From JBKBKN01 sp046294625 (lineage in GTDB: Bacteria > Bacteroidota > Bacteroidia > M30B66): a stretch of 64,000 bases of DNA. The position numbers were made by a program, and so were the translations under genes. Every line of letters begins with the position of its first letter. The first letter of the stretch is position 1. The stretch lies in assembly GCA_046294625.1 (NCBI GenBank), contig JBKBKN010000010.1, positions 1 to 64,000 of the forward strand, read 5' to 3'. Below, one piece after another: positions 55,112 through 64,000 of this stretch. Under the pieces are notes generated by a model. It saw nothing but the letters and a program-made list of their open reading frames with translations, did not search any database and was not told the DNA's origin.

Positions 55112-56500
55112 TCAGAACGATACAAGATTTTGGTCGATAAAGAAGCCGGGCAGAACACCTAGAGCCAAAATAGCTCCAATAATAAGCACCAAAATACCTT
55201 TATAAAGCAATGACAACTGCACGGTATTCCATGCTTCTCCTTCTTTTGAGAAAGCGTAAATAATTGGCTTGAAATAATAGTAAAGGCTAATGAGCGATCC
55301 TATTATCGCAATGATGACGATGTAAATCATGCCGCTTCCAAAAGCATTTACAAATACAAAGTATTTTCCAAAGAAACCTGACAAAGGAGGAATACCCGCC
55401 AATGAAAGTAATGAGAAAATTAAAGTAGCAGTAAGTAAAGGATTGTTTTTTGCCAAGCCTTTGAACCTGTCTAATGGAAAATCTTGTCTAGCTTCTATCA
55501 ATGCAATTAATACTGCAAATATGCCTACAGAAGCAAGGCTGTATGCCGCGGTATAATAAAAAATTGCAGATCCCGATAGTTCATTGAGTGCAAGTAAAGG
55601 CAACATCAAATATCCTGCATGAGAAATACTTGAATAAGCCAAGACTCTTTTGGTTTCTGTTTGGGCAAGTGCAGTGAGATTACCGATGAGGATAGTAGCT
55701 ACCGCTAAGATCCAGATAATTATAAACCAGTTGCCATTAACACCGCTAAAGCAGATATCAAACATTCTGTAAAAAGCGCCAATACCGGCTGTTTTTACTA
55801 CAGTAGCCATCATCAAGGTGAATAGGGTAGGTGAGCCCTGGTAAACATCCGGAGTCCAAAAATGAAAAGGGACTAAACCAATCTTGAAGGCAAATCCGAC
55901 AAGCATCAAGAGCATACCTGTTGCAAACATTGGTGATGCAACGCCATAATTGGAAACATACTCTTTAATATTGTTGAGATAGAAACTATTTGTTTCGCCA
56001 AAAATGAAAGCGATCCCAAACAATAAAAATCCTGTTGCAAAAGCACCCATCAAAAAGTATTTCAATGCAGCTTCATTAGAAGCAAGGTTAAGCCTTCGGC
56101 TTCCTGCCAGAACGTATAATGGAATAGACATTACTTCAATTCCCATAAACAGCATGACCAGATTGTCGAACGAAACCATTAAAATTGCACCTACAAGGCT
56201 AAAAAGCATTAAGGCATATAAGTCAGCGACTCCTGCATTTTCGTTTCTGAAATGATAGGATGCAATCAGAAACAATAAAGCGACAATACTTGTCATGAGT
56301 ATTCCAAATGAAACGGCGTAGTTGTCGAAAGCGACCATTTCATTGAAATACAATTTGAATGAACCGTGATCGTTGATAAGAAGCACAATAGCTATTAAAG
56401 TGCCGATTACGGCTACAGGTAAAAGAATACTTTTTTTATGAAAGGCTCCCAGAAAAAGAAGGATAAAACCTAAAACAGTGAGTACGATAAGAGTTGCCAT
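55112..56500 (-). CDS. nuoN: NADH-quinone oxidoreductase subunit N
   Basis: 462 residues, about 14 membrane helices. Antiporter-like proton-channel subunit with MGIEVMSIPLYVLAG, the TM8 Lys region (FKIGLVPFHFWTPDVYQGSPTLFTLMMATVVKTAG) and YSSISHAGYLMLPLLAL. Last gene of the operon, followed by no obvious terminator before hemF. Confidence 0.96.
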   Translation of the reverse strand: MATLIVLTVLGFILLFLGAFHKKSILLPVAVIGTLIAIVLLINDHGSFKLYFNEMVAFDNYAVSFGILMTSIVALLFLIASYHFRNENAGVADLYALMLFSLVGAILMVSFDNLVMLFMGIEVMSIPLYVLAGSRRLNLASNEAALKYFLMGAFATGFLLFGIAFIFGETNSFYLNNIKEYVSNYGVASPMFATGMLLMLVGFAFKIGLVPFHFWTPDVYQGSPTLFTLMMATVVKTAGIGAFYRMFDICFSGVNGNWFIIIWILAVATILIGNLTALAQTETKRVLAYSSISHAGYLMLPLLALNELSGSAIFYYTAAYSLASVGIFAVLIALIEARQDFPLDRFKGLAKNNPLLTATLIFSLLSLAGIPPLSGFFGKYFVFVNAFGSGMIYIVIIAIIGSLISLYYYFKPIIYAFSKEGEAWNTVQLSLLYKGILVLIIGAILALGVLPGFFIDQNLVSF

Positions 56501-56502
56501 AG

Positions 56503-57966
56503 TTAAAAGTTGATTCCTGATTTCTGGTTAATGATATCGAGTATTTTATTTACGGAGAATTCTGTCAGATTAAATATGAATTGCGGGTAAACGCCTAGGA
56601 AAATGATTAGTAATGCAATTGGAATCAATACCAGTTTTTCGGTGATGTTTAAATCTGCAAAAGATGAATTGTCGGTTCTGTCCGATCCAAGCAAAGACAT
56701 TCTATAAGCTCTAAGCATGTAAACAGCTCCGAAAATGATGGTTAAACCGGCCAAGGCCGCAAACCAGCTGTTGTATTCATACAATGATTTAAGCAATAGG
56801 AATTCTCCCGGAAACCCGCTCGTAAGTGGCAATGCAACGGCACCAAAGCTAATAATCATATAACAGGAAGCAAAAACCGGAGCGATTTGCCTGATACCTC
56901 CCATTTTGGTCAAATCATTGGTCTGGAGTCTGTTTGAGAATATTTCAGCCACAAAGAATAAGCCAACCACATTGATTCCGTGAGCCAGCATTTGAATCAT
57001 AGCTCCCTGAAAGCCACTGAGCGAAAGCGTAAAAAGTCCAGCAGCAATCAGTCCTACGTGGGCAATCGAAGAATAAGCAAATAATCTTTTAATATCGTTT
57101 TGTGACAGCGCAATCCATGAAGCATAGACAATTCCTGTTACCGACAAAATAATGGCAATGTTAGTCCAATCCATAACAGCTAATGGCGCAATTGGAAACA
57201 ACCATCGCACAAGGCTGTAAAGTCCCATTTTGAGCATAATGCCGGATAGCATCATTGTGCCTGCATTGGGTGCTGTAGTGTAAGTGTCGGGTTGCCAGGT
57301 GTGAAAAGGGAAGATCGGAATCTTGATTGCGTATGCCAGGAAAAAGCCCCAAAAAATCCAATTTTGTTCTTTGGCCGAAAGAGCAGCTTTGTAAAAAGCA
57401 TCGGCAGAAAAGCTTTTATCTTCATTGACAAAATAAAGATAAATGATGGCCGCAAGCATAAATAAGCTGCCAGCCAGCGTGTAAACGAAAAATTTAAAGG
57501 TGATTTTAACCCTATTTTCTCCACCCCAGATCAATGCAATAAAATAGATAGGAATGAGCGCCAACTCCCAAAAAATGTAATACAAAAACGCATCTAAAGC
57601 TACGAAGACACCAACCATTGCTCCCTGCATGAAAAGCATCAGCGCATAAAACCACTGTGTCTGCTTAAATTCTCTTCTGAATGTTGAAAGCAAGATTAAT
57701 GGCATCAAGCCATTTGTCAGAATGAGCATCAAAGCTGAAATACCATCGATTCCAATGTGAAAACTTATTCCCAAAGACGTAATCCAGGGTTCATTAACTA
57801 TAAATTGAGTATCTGCCCATGGGTTAAACTGTGTAATGAGAAGGGCAGTGGTTACTAATTGAATTAACGACGCAGATAATGCCAGGATTTTTGACATTCC
57901 CTTTGGAAATATCAATAAGCTCAAAGCTGCAAGTATGGGAAAGAATATAAGTGCGATGGTGATCAT
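56503..57966 (-). CDS. nuoM: NADH-quinone oxidoreductase subunit M
   Basis: 487 residues from the ATG at 57966 (MITIALIFFPILAALSLL); the frame opens to 58014, but that would overlap nuoL by 41 bases and add a non-conserved leader. Proton-channel subunit: FWELALIPIYFIALIWGG, KIPIFPFHTWQPDTYTTAPNAGTMMLSGIMLKMGLYSLVRW and FAYSSIAHVGLIAAGLF. 2 bases separate it from nuoN. Confidence 0.96.
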   Translation of the reverse strand: MITIALIFFPILAALSLLIFPKGMSKILALSASLIQLVTTALLITQFNPWADTQFIVNEPWITSLGISFHIGIDGISALMLILTNGLMPLILLSTFRREFKQTQWFYALMLFMQGAMVGVFVALDAFLYYIFWELALIPIYFIALIWGGENRVKITFKFFVYTLAGSLFMLAAIIYLYFVNEDKSFSADAFYKAALSAKEQNWIFWGFFLAYAIKIPIFPFHTWQPDTYTTAPNAGTMMLSGIMLKMGLYSLVRWLFPIAPLAVMDWTNIAIILSVTGIVYASWIALSQNDIKRLFAYSSIAHVGLIAAGLFTLSLSGFQGAMIQMLAHGINVVGLFFVAEIFSNRLQTNDLTKMGGIRQIAPVFASCYMIISFGAVALPLTSGFPGEFLLLKSLYEYNSWFAALAGLTIIFGAVYMLRAYRMSLLGSDRTDNSSFADLNITEKLVLIPIALLIIFLGVYPQFIFNLTEFSVNKILDIINQKSGINF

Positions 57967-57973
57967 TCCGTTA

Positions 57974-59896
57974 TTACATAAAAGCGTTATACAGTAAAAT
58001 GGCGATGATACCAATGATCATCATAAAAAGATAAAATCCAACATTTCCGGTTTGAACAAATCTCAAAACTCGCCCCCCCATAATACTGATTGTACCAGTT
58101 TTGTTGACCAATGCATCAACAATGCCTTGATCCACATATTTATGAATCAACCTTGACATTCTATTTATAGGTTTGCCGATGATAGCTTCATAAATTTCAT
58201 CTACGTAATATTTATTAGCAATCAATCGGGTAAAAAAGCTGCTCTCTGATAAATCATCTGAAGGTACATGTTCATTTTGAGCATAGCGCAGGCGTGCGTA
58301 AAAGATTACTAAAAGTACTGCAATCACAGAAACAGCCATAAGGATATACTCCAAAGTGTGACTCAAGTGTTCATGACTAAGCCCATTCACTGCTGCAATA
58401 GTATTACTTCTTGAAAGCAGCGGTTCAAAGAAAGCATCTAATCTGTTGCCGCCATGCAGGATAGCTTCAGGCACATTGATAAAACCTACCACAACTGAGC
58501 ATACTGCCAAAAATACCAGTGGAAAAGTCATACTGATGGGGGATTCATGTAAATGCGATTTTTGCTCAGCTGAACCTCGGAATGTTCCATGAAAGGTCAG
58601 GTAGAACAAACGGAACATGTAAAATGCAGTGAGTAATGCACCAGCCACACCGGCTATCCAGAGCACGGGATTGTGTGCAAATGCTGAAGCAAGTATCTGA
58701 TCTTTGGAAAAAAATCCTGCTAAAGGCGGAATTCCGGCGATAGCCACAGTGCCAACTAAAAATGTCCAGTAAGTAACCGGTAACTTGTCTTTTAGCCCAC
58801 CCATTTTTCTGATATCTTGCTCTCCACCCATAGCGTGAATCACACTACCTGAACCAAGGAATAATAATGCTTTAAAAAAGGCATGAGTGAAAAGATGAAA
58901 GAATGCAGCTGTGTACGCACCAAGACCAAGCGCGAAAAACATGTAGCCCAACTGAGACACCGTTGAATAAGCTAGTACCTTTTTAATATCGTTTTGTTTC
59001 AGACCAATAGTGGCTGCAAATATAGCTGTGAATAAACCAATAGCCAGAATAATAGATTGTGTAACTGGAGAAATGGTGTAGAGCACGTTTGAACGCACCA
59101 CCAGATAAATACCTGCTGTTACCATCGTAGCAGCGTGGATTAAGGCCGAAACAGGTGTAGGGCCCGCCATTGCATCCGGAAGCCAAGTAAATAATGGGAT
59201 TTGCGCACTTTTGCCAATAGCGCCAATGAAAAGCAAAATCGTAGCAGCTATGATGAGAGGATCATTGATGGATATTTCGGCAGCTTGTCTTGCAACATGC
59301 ACATACTCTAAGGTGTTGAAGCGCATGAATAGCAAGAAGATTCCCAATAACAAACCAAGGTCACCAATACGATTCATTACAAAGGCTTTTGTTGCAGCTT
59401 TATTATATTCCGTGTTCTTATACCAGAATCCAATGAGCAGATAGGAACATAGACCTACACCTTCCCAACCAATAAAGAGCATCAAATAATTGCTGCCCAT
59501 TACCAGCATTAGCATGAAAAAGATGAACAGATTCAGATAAGAAAAAAATCGATGAAATCCCGGGTCGTCATGCATGTATCCCGCAGAGTAAACATGGATT
59601 AAAAAACCTACACCTGTCACCACCAGCATCATCAAAAGCGATAGCTGATCAAGTTGAATGCTGTAATTAATATTTAAGGTGCCAACAGAGAACCATTCCA
59701 TTAAAATTTTGCGATAAGGCTCACCGTTTCCACCCAGAAAATTGATAAAGAGTAATAAGCTCAAGATGAAGGGGATAAAAATCAGCGTAGAAGACACTAA
59801 GCCAACGAGTCCTTTGCCCATTTTCTTCCCGAAAAATGTGTTGATCAGGAAGCCAAGTAAAGGAAGAAGAAAAATAAATGCTGCGTATTGTTCCAT
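57974..59896 (-). CDS. nuoL: NADH-quinone oxidoreductase subunit L
   Basis: 640 residues with about 16 membrane helices and the long lateral helix at the C-terminus expected of NuoL. Motifs: MLFIGWEGVGLCSYLLIGFW, IGKSAQIPLFTWLPDAMAGPTPVSALIHAATMVTAG, LAYSTVSQLGYMFFALGLGAYTAAFFHLFTHAFFKALLFLGSGSVIHA. The largest proton-pumping subunit of complex I. Confidence 0.97.
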   Translation of the reverse strand: MEQYAAFIFLLPLLGFLINTFFGKKMGKGLVGLVSSTLIFIPFILSLLLFINFLGGNGEPYRKILMEWFSVGTLNINYSIQLDQLSLLMMLVVTGVGFLIHVYSAGYMHDDPGFHRFFSYLNLFIFFMLMLVMGSNYLMLFIGWEGVGLCSYLLIGFWYKNTEYNKAATKAFVMNRIGDLGLLLGIFLLFMRFNTLEYVHVARQAAEISINDPLIIAATILLFIGAIGKSAQIPLFTWLPDAMAGPTPVSALIHAATMVTAGIYLVVRSNVLYTISPVTQSIILAIGLFTAIFAATIGLKQNDIKKVLAYSTVSQLGYMFFALGLGAYTAAFFHLFTHAFFKALLFLGSGSVIHAMGGEQDIRKMGGLKDKLPVTYWTFLVGTVAIAGIPPLAGFFSKDQILASAFAHNPVLWIAGVAGALLTAFYMFRLFYLTFHGTFRGSAEQKSHLHESPISMTFPLVFLAVCSVVVGFINVPEAILHGGNRLDAFFEPLLSRSNTIAAVNGLSHEHLSHTLEYILMAVSVIAVLLVIFYARLRYAQNEHVPSDDLSESSFFTRLIANKYYVDEIYEAIIGKPINRMSRLIHKYVDQGIVDALVNKTGTISIMGGRVLRFVQTGNVGFYLFMMIIGIIAILLYNAFM

Positions 59897-59915
59897 GTTT
59901 ATCTGCTTCCTTTGA

Positions 59916-60245
59916 TTACCATTTAAGATTTTTCAAAATATTGATATCTGTTGACCGAACATTGCGGTAGATCATCACCAGAATGGCGAGTCCCACTGCG
60001 ACTTCAGCTGCTGCCACTACCATGATAAAGAATACAAACACCTGACCGGAAAGATTGCCATGATGCGCCGCGAAAGCTGCAAGAAGAAGGTTCACAGCAT
60101 TTAGCATCAACTCAATGCACATAAAGATGACAATGAAGTTTCTGCGAAGAAGAACACCCATCACACCTATGCTGAACAACACTGTGCTCAAGAATATGTA
60201 ATGACTGATGTTGATATTATCAAAGGATGATAAAAGATTTTCCAT
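59916..60245 (-). CDS. nuoK: NADH-quinone oxidoreductase subunit K
   Basis: 109 residues, three membrane helices. FIVIFMCIELMLNAVNLLLAAFA carries the first conserved membrane Glu and VAAAEVAVGLAILVMIYRN the second. Small proton-path subunit between NuoJ and NuoL, in operon order. Confidence 0.96.
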   Translation of the reverse strand: MENLLSSFDNINISHYIFLSTVLFSIGVMGVLLRRNFIVIFMCIELMLNAVNLLLAAFAAHHGNLSGQVFVFFIMVVAAAEVAVGLAILVMIYRNVRSTDINILKNLKW

Positions 60246-60251
60246 GCCCGA

Positions 60252-60752
60252 TTAATCGTTTTGATGTTTTTTAGCAAGAATTACTGCCCCAACCATTGCT
60301 GAAATGAGCAATACAGAAGCTACTTCAAAGGGTAAAAGAAATTCTGTAAATAATACTTGACCAATTGCTTTAACGGTACCAAACTCGTCACCCAATTGTG
60401 CTGCCGGTCCTTGCAATTCGAAGCTTTGCGATGATGCTGCGATCAGAATCATAATTAAGCTTCCTGAAAATATGGCAGCAGCCTTGAACAGATTACTTTT
60501 CTGTGGTTCCGACTCCTTATTCAGGTTAAGCAACATGATCACAAAGAGAAATAGTACCATGATTGCTCCCGCATACACGATGAGGTTTACCGCAGCAAGA
60601 AAATGTGCTTGCAGCAGAATGTAGTGCCCAGTAATGGAGAAAAAACACAACACAAGGTACAGCACGCTGTAAACCGGATTGCGCGAAAACACAACCAATA
60701 GTGCGGAAGAAATAGTGAGTAGGGCGAGAATTAAAAAAGCTAAAGACGACAT
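60252..60752 (-). CDS. nuoJ: NADH-quinone oxidoreductase subunit J
   Basis: 166 residues, five membrane helices. FSRNPVYSVLYLVLCFFSITGHYILLQAHFLAAVNLIVYAGAIMVLFLFVIMLLNL is the NuoJ core, containing the pi-bulge helix region. Lies 6 bases before nuoK. Confidence 0.96.
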   Translation of the reverse strand: MSSLAFLILALLTISSALLVVFSRNPVYSVLYLVLCFFSITGHYILLQAHFLAAVNLIVYAGAIMVLFLFVIMLLNLNKESEPQKSNLFKAAAIFSGSLIMILIAASSQSFELQGPAAQLGDEFGTVKAIGQVLFTEFLLPFEVASVLLISAMVGAVILAKKHQND

Positions 60753-60802
60753 TCGGGGTGCGAAAATAAACTATTTTGGATTAAACAAAGATGGAATAAC
60801 AC

Positions 60803-61327
60803 TTAACGATCCTGACGCTTTGAAACATCTATACGGTTGTCAATCTTTTCCACCAATCTGTCTTTTCCGTAAATGAAGTCTTCGCGTTCATAATTTGCGG
60901 GTGTAATTTCTTTAGTGAGAAAAATCGCTTCCTTAGGGCAGGCTTCTTCGCACAATCCACAGAAAATACACCTCAGCATATTGATTTCGTAAACCTCAGC
61001 ATATTTCTCTTCTCTGTAGAGCTTTTCTTCTCCTGGTTTTCTTTCGGCTGCCACCATGGTGATAGCTTCTGCCGGACACGCAACTGCACAAAGACCGCAG
61101 GCGGTACATCTTTCAGCACCGTTCTCGTCTCTTTTTAGCACATGTTTACCACGATACACTTCGCTAAATTCACGCTGAACTTCAGGATAGCGAACCGTTG
61201 CAGGCTTGCGAAAGAAATGCTTCATAGTAGTGCCAAGTCCTTTTACTACCGCAGGCAGATAAAGGCTCTCAGAAAAGGTCATTTCCTTATTGGATACTAC
61301 TTTCGATCTATTAGTCAATGGCTTCAT
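60803..61327 (-). CDS. nuoI: NADH-quinone oxidoreductase subunit I
   Basis: 174 residues. Two 4Fe-4S ferredoxin motifs hold clusters N6a and N6b: Cys74-77-80-84 (CTACGLCAVACP) and Cys120-123-126-130 (CIFCGLCEEACP). Connects the hydrophilic arm to the quinone site. 50 bases before nuoJ and 10 after nuoH. Confidence 0.97.
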   Translation of the reverse strand: MKPLTNRSKVVSNKEMTFSESLYLPAVVKGLGTTMKHFFRKPATVRYPEVQREFSEVYRGKHVLKRDENGAERCTACGLCAVACPAEAITMVAAERKPGEEKLYREEKYAEVYEINMLRCIFCGLCEEACPKEAIFLTKEITPANYEREDFIYGKDRLVEKIDNRIDVSKRQDR

Positions 61328-61337
61328 AAGTCAGTGA

Positions 61338-62384
61338 TTATTGCATTAATAAAATAATGAATCCTGTGAGCAGTACGTGTGCAATTGCTAGTGGTAGCAT
61401 CATTTGCCAACCAAGACGCATCAGCTGATCGTAGCGGAAGCGTGGCAATGTCCAACGAACCCACATAAACAGGAAGATAAAAGCAAATATTTTAATGAAG
61501 AATACAAACACTCCGATAATGGTAATAGCGTTTTGCGAAAGTCCAAGCTGATACATGAACGGGAAGTTGAAACCTCCAAAATATAAGGTAGCCATGAAAG
61601 CTGAAGACACGAACATGTTGATATATTCTGCAAACATGAAGAATCCAAGCTTCATTGAGCTGTATTCCGTGTGATAACCTCCTACCAATTCGGTTTCACA
61701 TTCCGGCAAATCGAAGGGGGTACGGTTGCATTCTGCAAAGGCGCAAACAAGAAAAATTAAAAATCCGATAGGCTGATAAAATACATTCCAATGAAATCCG
61801 CTAATGCCAAATAAACCTTCGCCTTGTTGTTCAACAATGGTTCTGAGGCTTAAAGTCTCTGTCATCATGATGAGTGCAATAAGCGATAAACCCATTGCAA
61901 GCTCGTAGCTAATCATTTGAGAAGAAGCGCGAATGGCTCCTAGGAGTGAATATTTGTTGTTCGAAGCCCAGCCACCAATCATAATTCCATATACGCCTAA
62001 AGAAACAATAGCAAAAACATACAAGATACCGATATCTAGGTCAGCAACTTGAAGCACTACTTCGCGGCCACCGATAATCAAGGTATCTCCCCAAGGAATA
62101 ACCACACTGGTGATGCATGCCGTGAACATGGCTATACCGGGCGCAATAATGAATAAAAAGCGATTAGCGTCATTAGGGATGATTTCTTCCTTGAAAAAGA
62201 ATTTACCAGCATCAGCCAATGGCTGCAATATTCCAAACGGACCGGCACGATCCGGACCAACACGATCCTGAAGAAATGCAGCCACTTTACGCTCAGCATA
62301 AGTGCTGTAAGTAGCGATAAGCAGCGTGATGGCAAAAGCCACTAACACGATAATACTTTTCTCTGTTAGCAATAGTAAATCCAT
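61338..62384 (-). CDS. nuoH: NADH-quinone oxidoreductase subunit H
   Basis: 348 residues, about eight membrane helices. STYAERKVAAFLQDRVGPDRAGPFGILQPLADAGKFFFKEEIIP and AFAECNRTPFDLPECETELVGGYHTEYSSMKLGFFMFAEYINMF are the quinone-chamber signatures. The ATG shares a base with the nuoG stop (TGATG). Confidence 0.97.
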   Translation of the reverse strand: MDLLLLTEKSIIVLVAFAITLLIATYSTYAERKVAAFLQDRVGPDRAGPFGILQPLADAGKFFFKEEIIPNDANRFLFIIAPGIAMFTACITSVVIPWGDTLIIGGREVVLQVADLDIGILYVFAIVSLGVYGIMIGGWASNNKYSLLGAIRASSQMISYELAMGLSLIALIMMTETLSLRTIVEQQGEGLFGISGFHWNVFYQPIGFLIFLVCAFAECNRTPFDLPECETELVGGYHTEYSSMKLGFFMFAEYINMFVSSAFMATLYFGGFNFPFMYQLGLSQNAITIIGVFVFFIKIFAFIFLFMWVRWTLPRFRYDQLMRLGWQMMLPLAIAHVLLTGFIILLMQ

Positions 62385-63364
62385 CAGTTCAGCTGTTTTT
62401 TGAGTTTAGGTAAAGATTCTGGTGAAGCCACAAACTTTGTTCCTTTCGCATAATGATTCTGAGAAATTACGGAATGTGGACTTATTTTTCTTGGCCCTTC
62501 TTCTACCCAATCACTAGGGTTCTTTTTGTCAAATCTGCAAGTATTGCAGATCCAGTCTTCTACTTCGCCCCACTGATCCTTGCGACCCGTCACACGAAGA
62601 ATTTCACTTCCATATTTCCAAATCACCGCTTTGCCGGCGCAGGTATCACAATCGCGGTGTGCATCGATAGGTTTCACAAACCATACACGGCTCTTAAAGC
62701 GGAATGTCTTATCGGTCAAGGCGCCAACAGGGCACACATCAATCATATTGCCCGAAAATTCATTTTCTACGGCGTTTTGAATATAGGTGCTGATTTCGGC
62801 AACATCACCGCGGTTAATCACCCCGTGCACACGACCCGGAGTAAGCTGATCGGCTACTTTCACACAACGGTAGCATAAAATACAGCGTGTCATGTGAAGT
62901 TTAATCTTATCTCCGATATCAATTTTTTCGAAAGTGCGTCTTTCAAATTCGTATCTTGATTTAGAAAGACCATTTTCGTAAGACAAATCCTGCAAGTGAC
63001 ATTCTCCGGCCTGATCGCAGACAGGGCAATCGAGCGGATGATTGATGAGTAAAAACTCTACTACCCCTTTTCGTGCATCTACTACTTCTTCCGATGTGTA
63101 GTTCACCACTTCCATGCCATCCATAACTTGTGTGCGGCATGATGCGACTAACTTTGGCATAGGGCGCGGATCTTTTTCCGATCCTTTCGTCACTTTCACA
63201 ATGCAGGTGCGGCAGTATCCACCAGATGTTTCCAGCTTTGAATAATAGCACATGGCAGGTGGCGCCACATCAGGTCCAATCATTCTGGCAGCTTGCAGAA
63301 TGGTGGTTCCCGGCGGGACTTCTATGGTTTTACCATCAATGGTAACTTTTAACAAATCGCTCAT
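62384..63364 (-). CDS. nuoG: NADH-quinone oxidoreductase subunit G, short form
   Basis: 326 residues against about 900 in E. coli. The N-terminal [2Fe-2S] domain has Cys39, 51, 54 and 76; the N5 region HPLDCPVCDQAGEC has Cys113, 116 and 122; N4 has Cys161, 164, 167 and 211 (CILCYRC, DVCPVG). The Cys pairs at 239/242 (DCDTC) and in WICNTCR keep the start of the next domain, but the molybdopterin-like body is missing. Short NuoG is known in Bacteroidota, so this is a lineage form, not a decay product. Confidence 0.94.
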   Translation of the reverse strand: MSDLLKVTIDGKTIEVPPGTTILQAARMIGPDVAPPAMCYYSKLETSGGYCRTCIVKVTKGSEKDPRPMPKLVASCRTQVMDGMEVVNYTSEEVVDARKGVVEFLLINHPLDCPVCDQAGECHLQDLSYENGLSKSRYEFERRTFEKIDIGDKIKLHMTRCILCYRCVKVADQLTPGRVHGVINRGDVAEISTYIQNAVENEFSGNMIDVCPVGALTDKTFRFKSRVWFVKPIDAHRDCDTCAGKAVIWKYGSEILRVTGRKDQWGEVEDWICNTCRFDKKNPSDWVEEGPRKISPHSVISQNHYAKGTKFVASPESLPKLKKQLN

Positions 63365-63382
63365 AATCCTTTGGTTATATGA

Positions 63383-64000
63383 TTACACAGTTAATGAAAC
63401 CGGCATGATGGGTTCCTTGTAGCCGTGTTTTGGATCTTTTACTTTTTCAGGGTGTAATACATGGTATTCAAACTCGTGACGAAAGTGACGAATGGCAGCA
63501 GCCACAGGCCATGCCGCAGCATCTCCCAATGGACAAATGGTGTTTCCTTCAATCCGTTTAGCCACATCAACCAACAGATCGATATCTTCCATCTTGCCAT
63601 GACCATGTTCCATACGGTGTAATACTTTTTCGAGCCAGCCCGTACCTTCGCGACAAGGACTGCACTGTCCGCAGCTCTCATGATGATAAAAGCGTGCAAA
63701 GGTGTAGGTATTTTTTACGATGCATTGATTTTCATCATACACAATAAATCCACCCGAACCCAACATGGAGCCGCTCACAAATCCTCCATCAGCCAAAGAT
63801 TCATACGTCATCAGTCGTTTTTCTCCATTGACTGTTGTAAGTAGTAAATCGGCAGGAAGGATAGGAACGGAAGAGCCACCCGGAACACACGCTTTTAGGC
63901 GCTTTCCATTGGCAATTCCTCCACAATATTCATCAGAATAGATAAACTCTTCGACCGAAACACCTAGTTCAATTTCATAAACGCCTGGCTTTTTTATGTT
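63383..64000 (-). CDS. nuoF: NADH-quinone oxidoreductase subunit F, C-terminal part (start outside window)
   Basis: The frame is open from the right edge to the stop at 63383, about 205 residues. It reads KPGVYEIELGVSVEEFIYSD, GKRLKACVPGGSSVPILPA, then the N3 4Fe-4S ligands SCGQCSPCREGTGWL and NTICPLGDAAAW. The NADH/FMN-binding half lies beyond the window. Next gene after it is nuoG, 18 bases away, in standard nuo order. Confidence 0.95.
   Translation of the reverse strand, partial: NIKKPGVYEIELGVSVEEFIYSDEYCGGIANGKRLKACVPGGSSVPILPADLLLTTVNGEKRLMTYESLADGGFVSGSMLGSGGFIVYDENQCIVKNTYTFARFYHHESCGQCSPCREGTGWLEKVLHRMEHGHGKMEDIDLLVDVAKRIEGNTICPLGDAAAWPVAAAIRHFRHEFEYHVLHPEKVKDPKHGYKEPIMPVSLTV

Noticed and set aside
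62384..63364. nuoG as a truncated pseudogene
   Set aside because: All N-terminal cluster ligands are present, the operon is intact and short NuoG is normal for the phylum.

Overview
The window is chromosomal DNA of a Bacteroidota bacterium; the order within the phylum cannot be fixed by eye. Evidence: the 16S signature and its GGCTGGAACACCTCCTTTCT-type 3' end; promoters of the phylum's TTG-N19-TAnnTTTG form; almost no Shine-Dalgarno sequences; several proteins with type IX secretion (T9SS) or gliding-associated C-termini; and families largely confined to the phylum (HU-CCDC81/SPOR, DUF6341, DUF6427, PorV/PorQ barrels, a short NuoG).

Layout. 1-1710: the 3' end of a T9SS cargo gene, a gene-free stretch rich in inverted repeats, and a short-chain dehydrogenase. 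1772-7258: a complete rRNA operon with three tandem promoters, boxA-like sites, processing stems around 16S and 23S, 16S, tRNA-Ile(GAU), tRNA-Ala(UGC), 23S, 5S and a terminator. Next is initiator tRNA-fMet with its own terminator, preceded by what looks like a broken copy of its 5' half interrupted by a palindrome. 7975-10839: an M28 peptidase, a Rieske-like lipoprotein and two small envelope proteins. 10932-19554: a TonB-dependent receptor, a giant surface protein and a PorV/PorQ-like barrel in a row, probably one outer-membrane module. 19660-23729: greA, HIT protein, ruvC, kdsB, an HU/SPOR protein and a TPR protein. 23733-31084: a lamin-tail T9SS protein, asd, DUF6341 and DUF6427 membrane proteins, purQ and a stand-alone DUF4143 ATPase. 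31226-42805: a TPR lipoprotein-like protein, DUF4199, rho with a Q/N-rich insert, a thioredoxin, lolA, ftsK, atpDC and thiL. 42812-50925: DoxX, a soluble three-gene two-component cluster and a large gliding-type repeat protein. 51050-55089: guaA, a LysM/periplasmic-binding fusion and hemF. 55112-64000: the respiratory complex I operon nuoF-G-H-I-J-K-L-M-N on the minus strand, nuoF running off the right edge.

Together the genes describe an aerobic or facultative respiring Gram-negative cell (complex I, oxygen-dependent HemF, F1 ATP synthase) that invests in T9SS surface proteins. No CRISPR array, prophage, insertion sequence or intact mobile element was seen. The region is mostly ordinary housekeeping. 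The features most worth following up are the T9SS/TonB/PorV module, the soluble phosphorelay without an output domain, the palindrome-interrupted tRNA-fMet remnant, promoter boxes lying within a few bases of start codons, and the Q/N-rich Rho insert.
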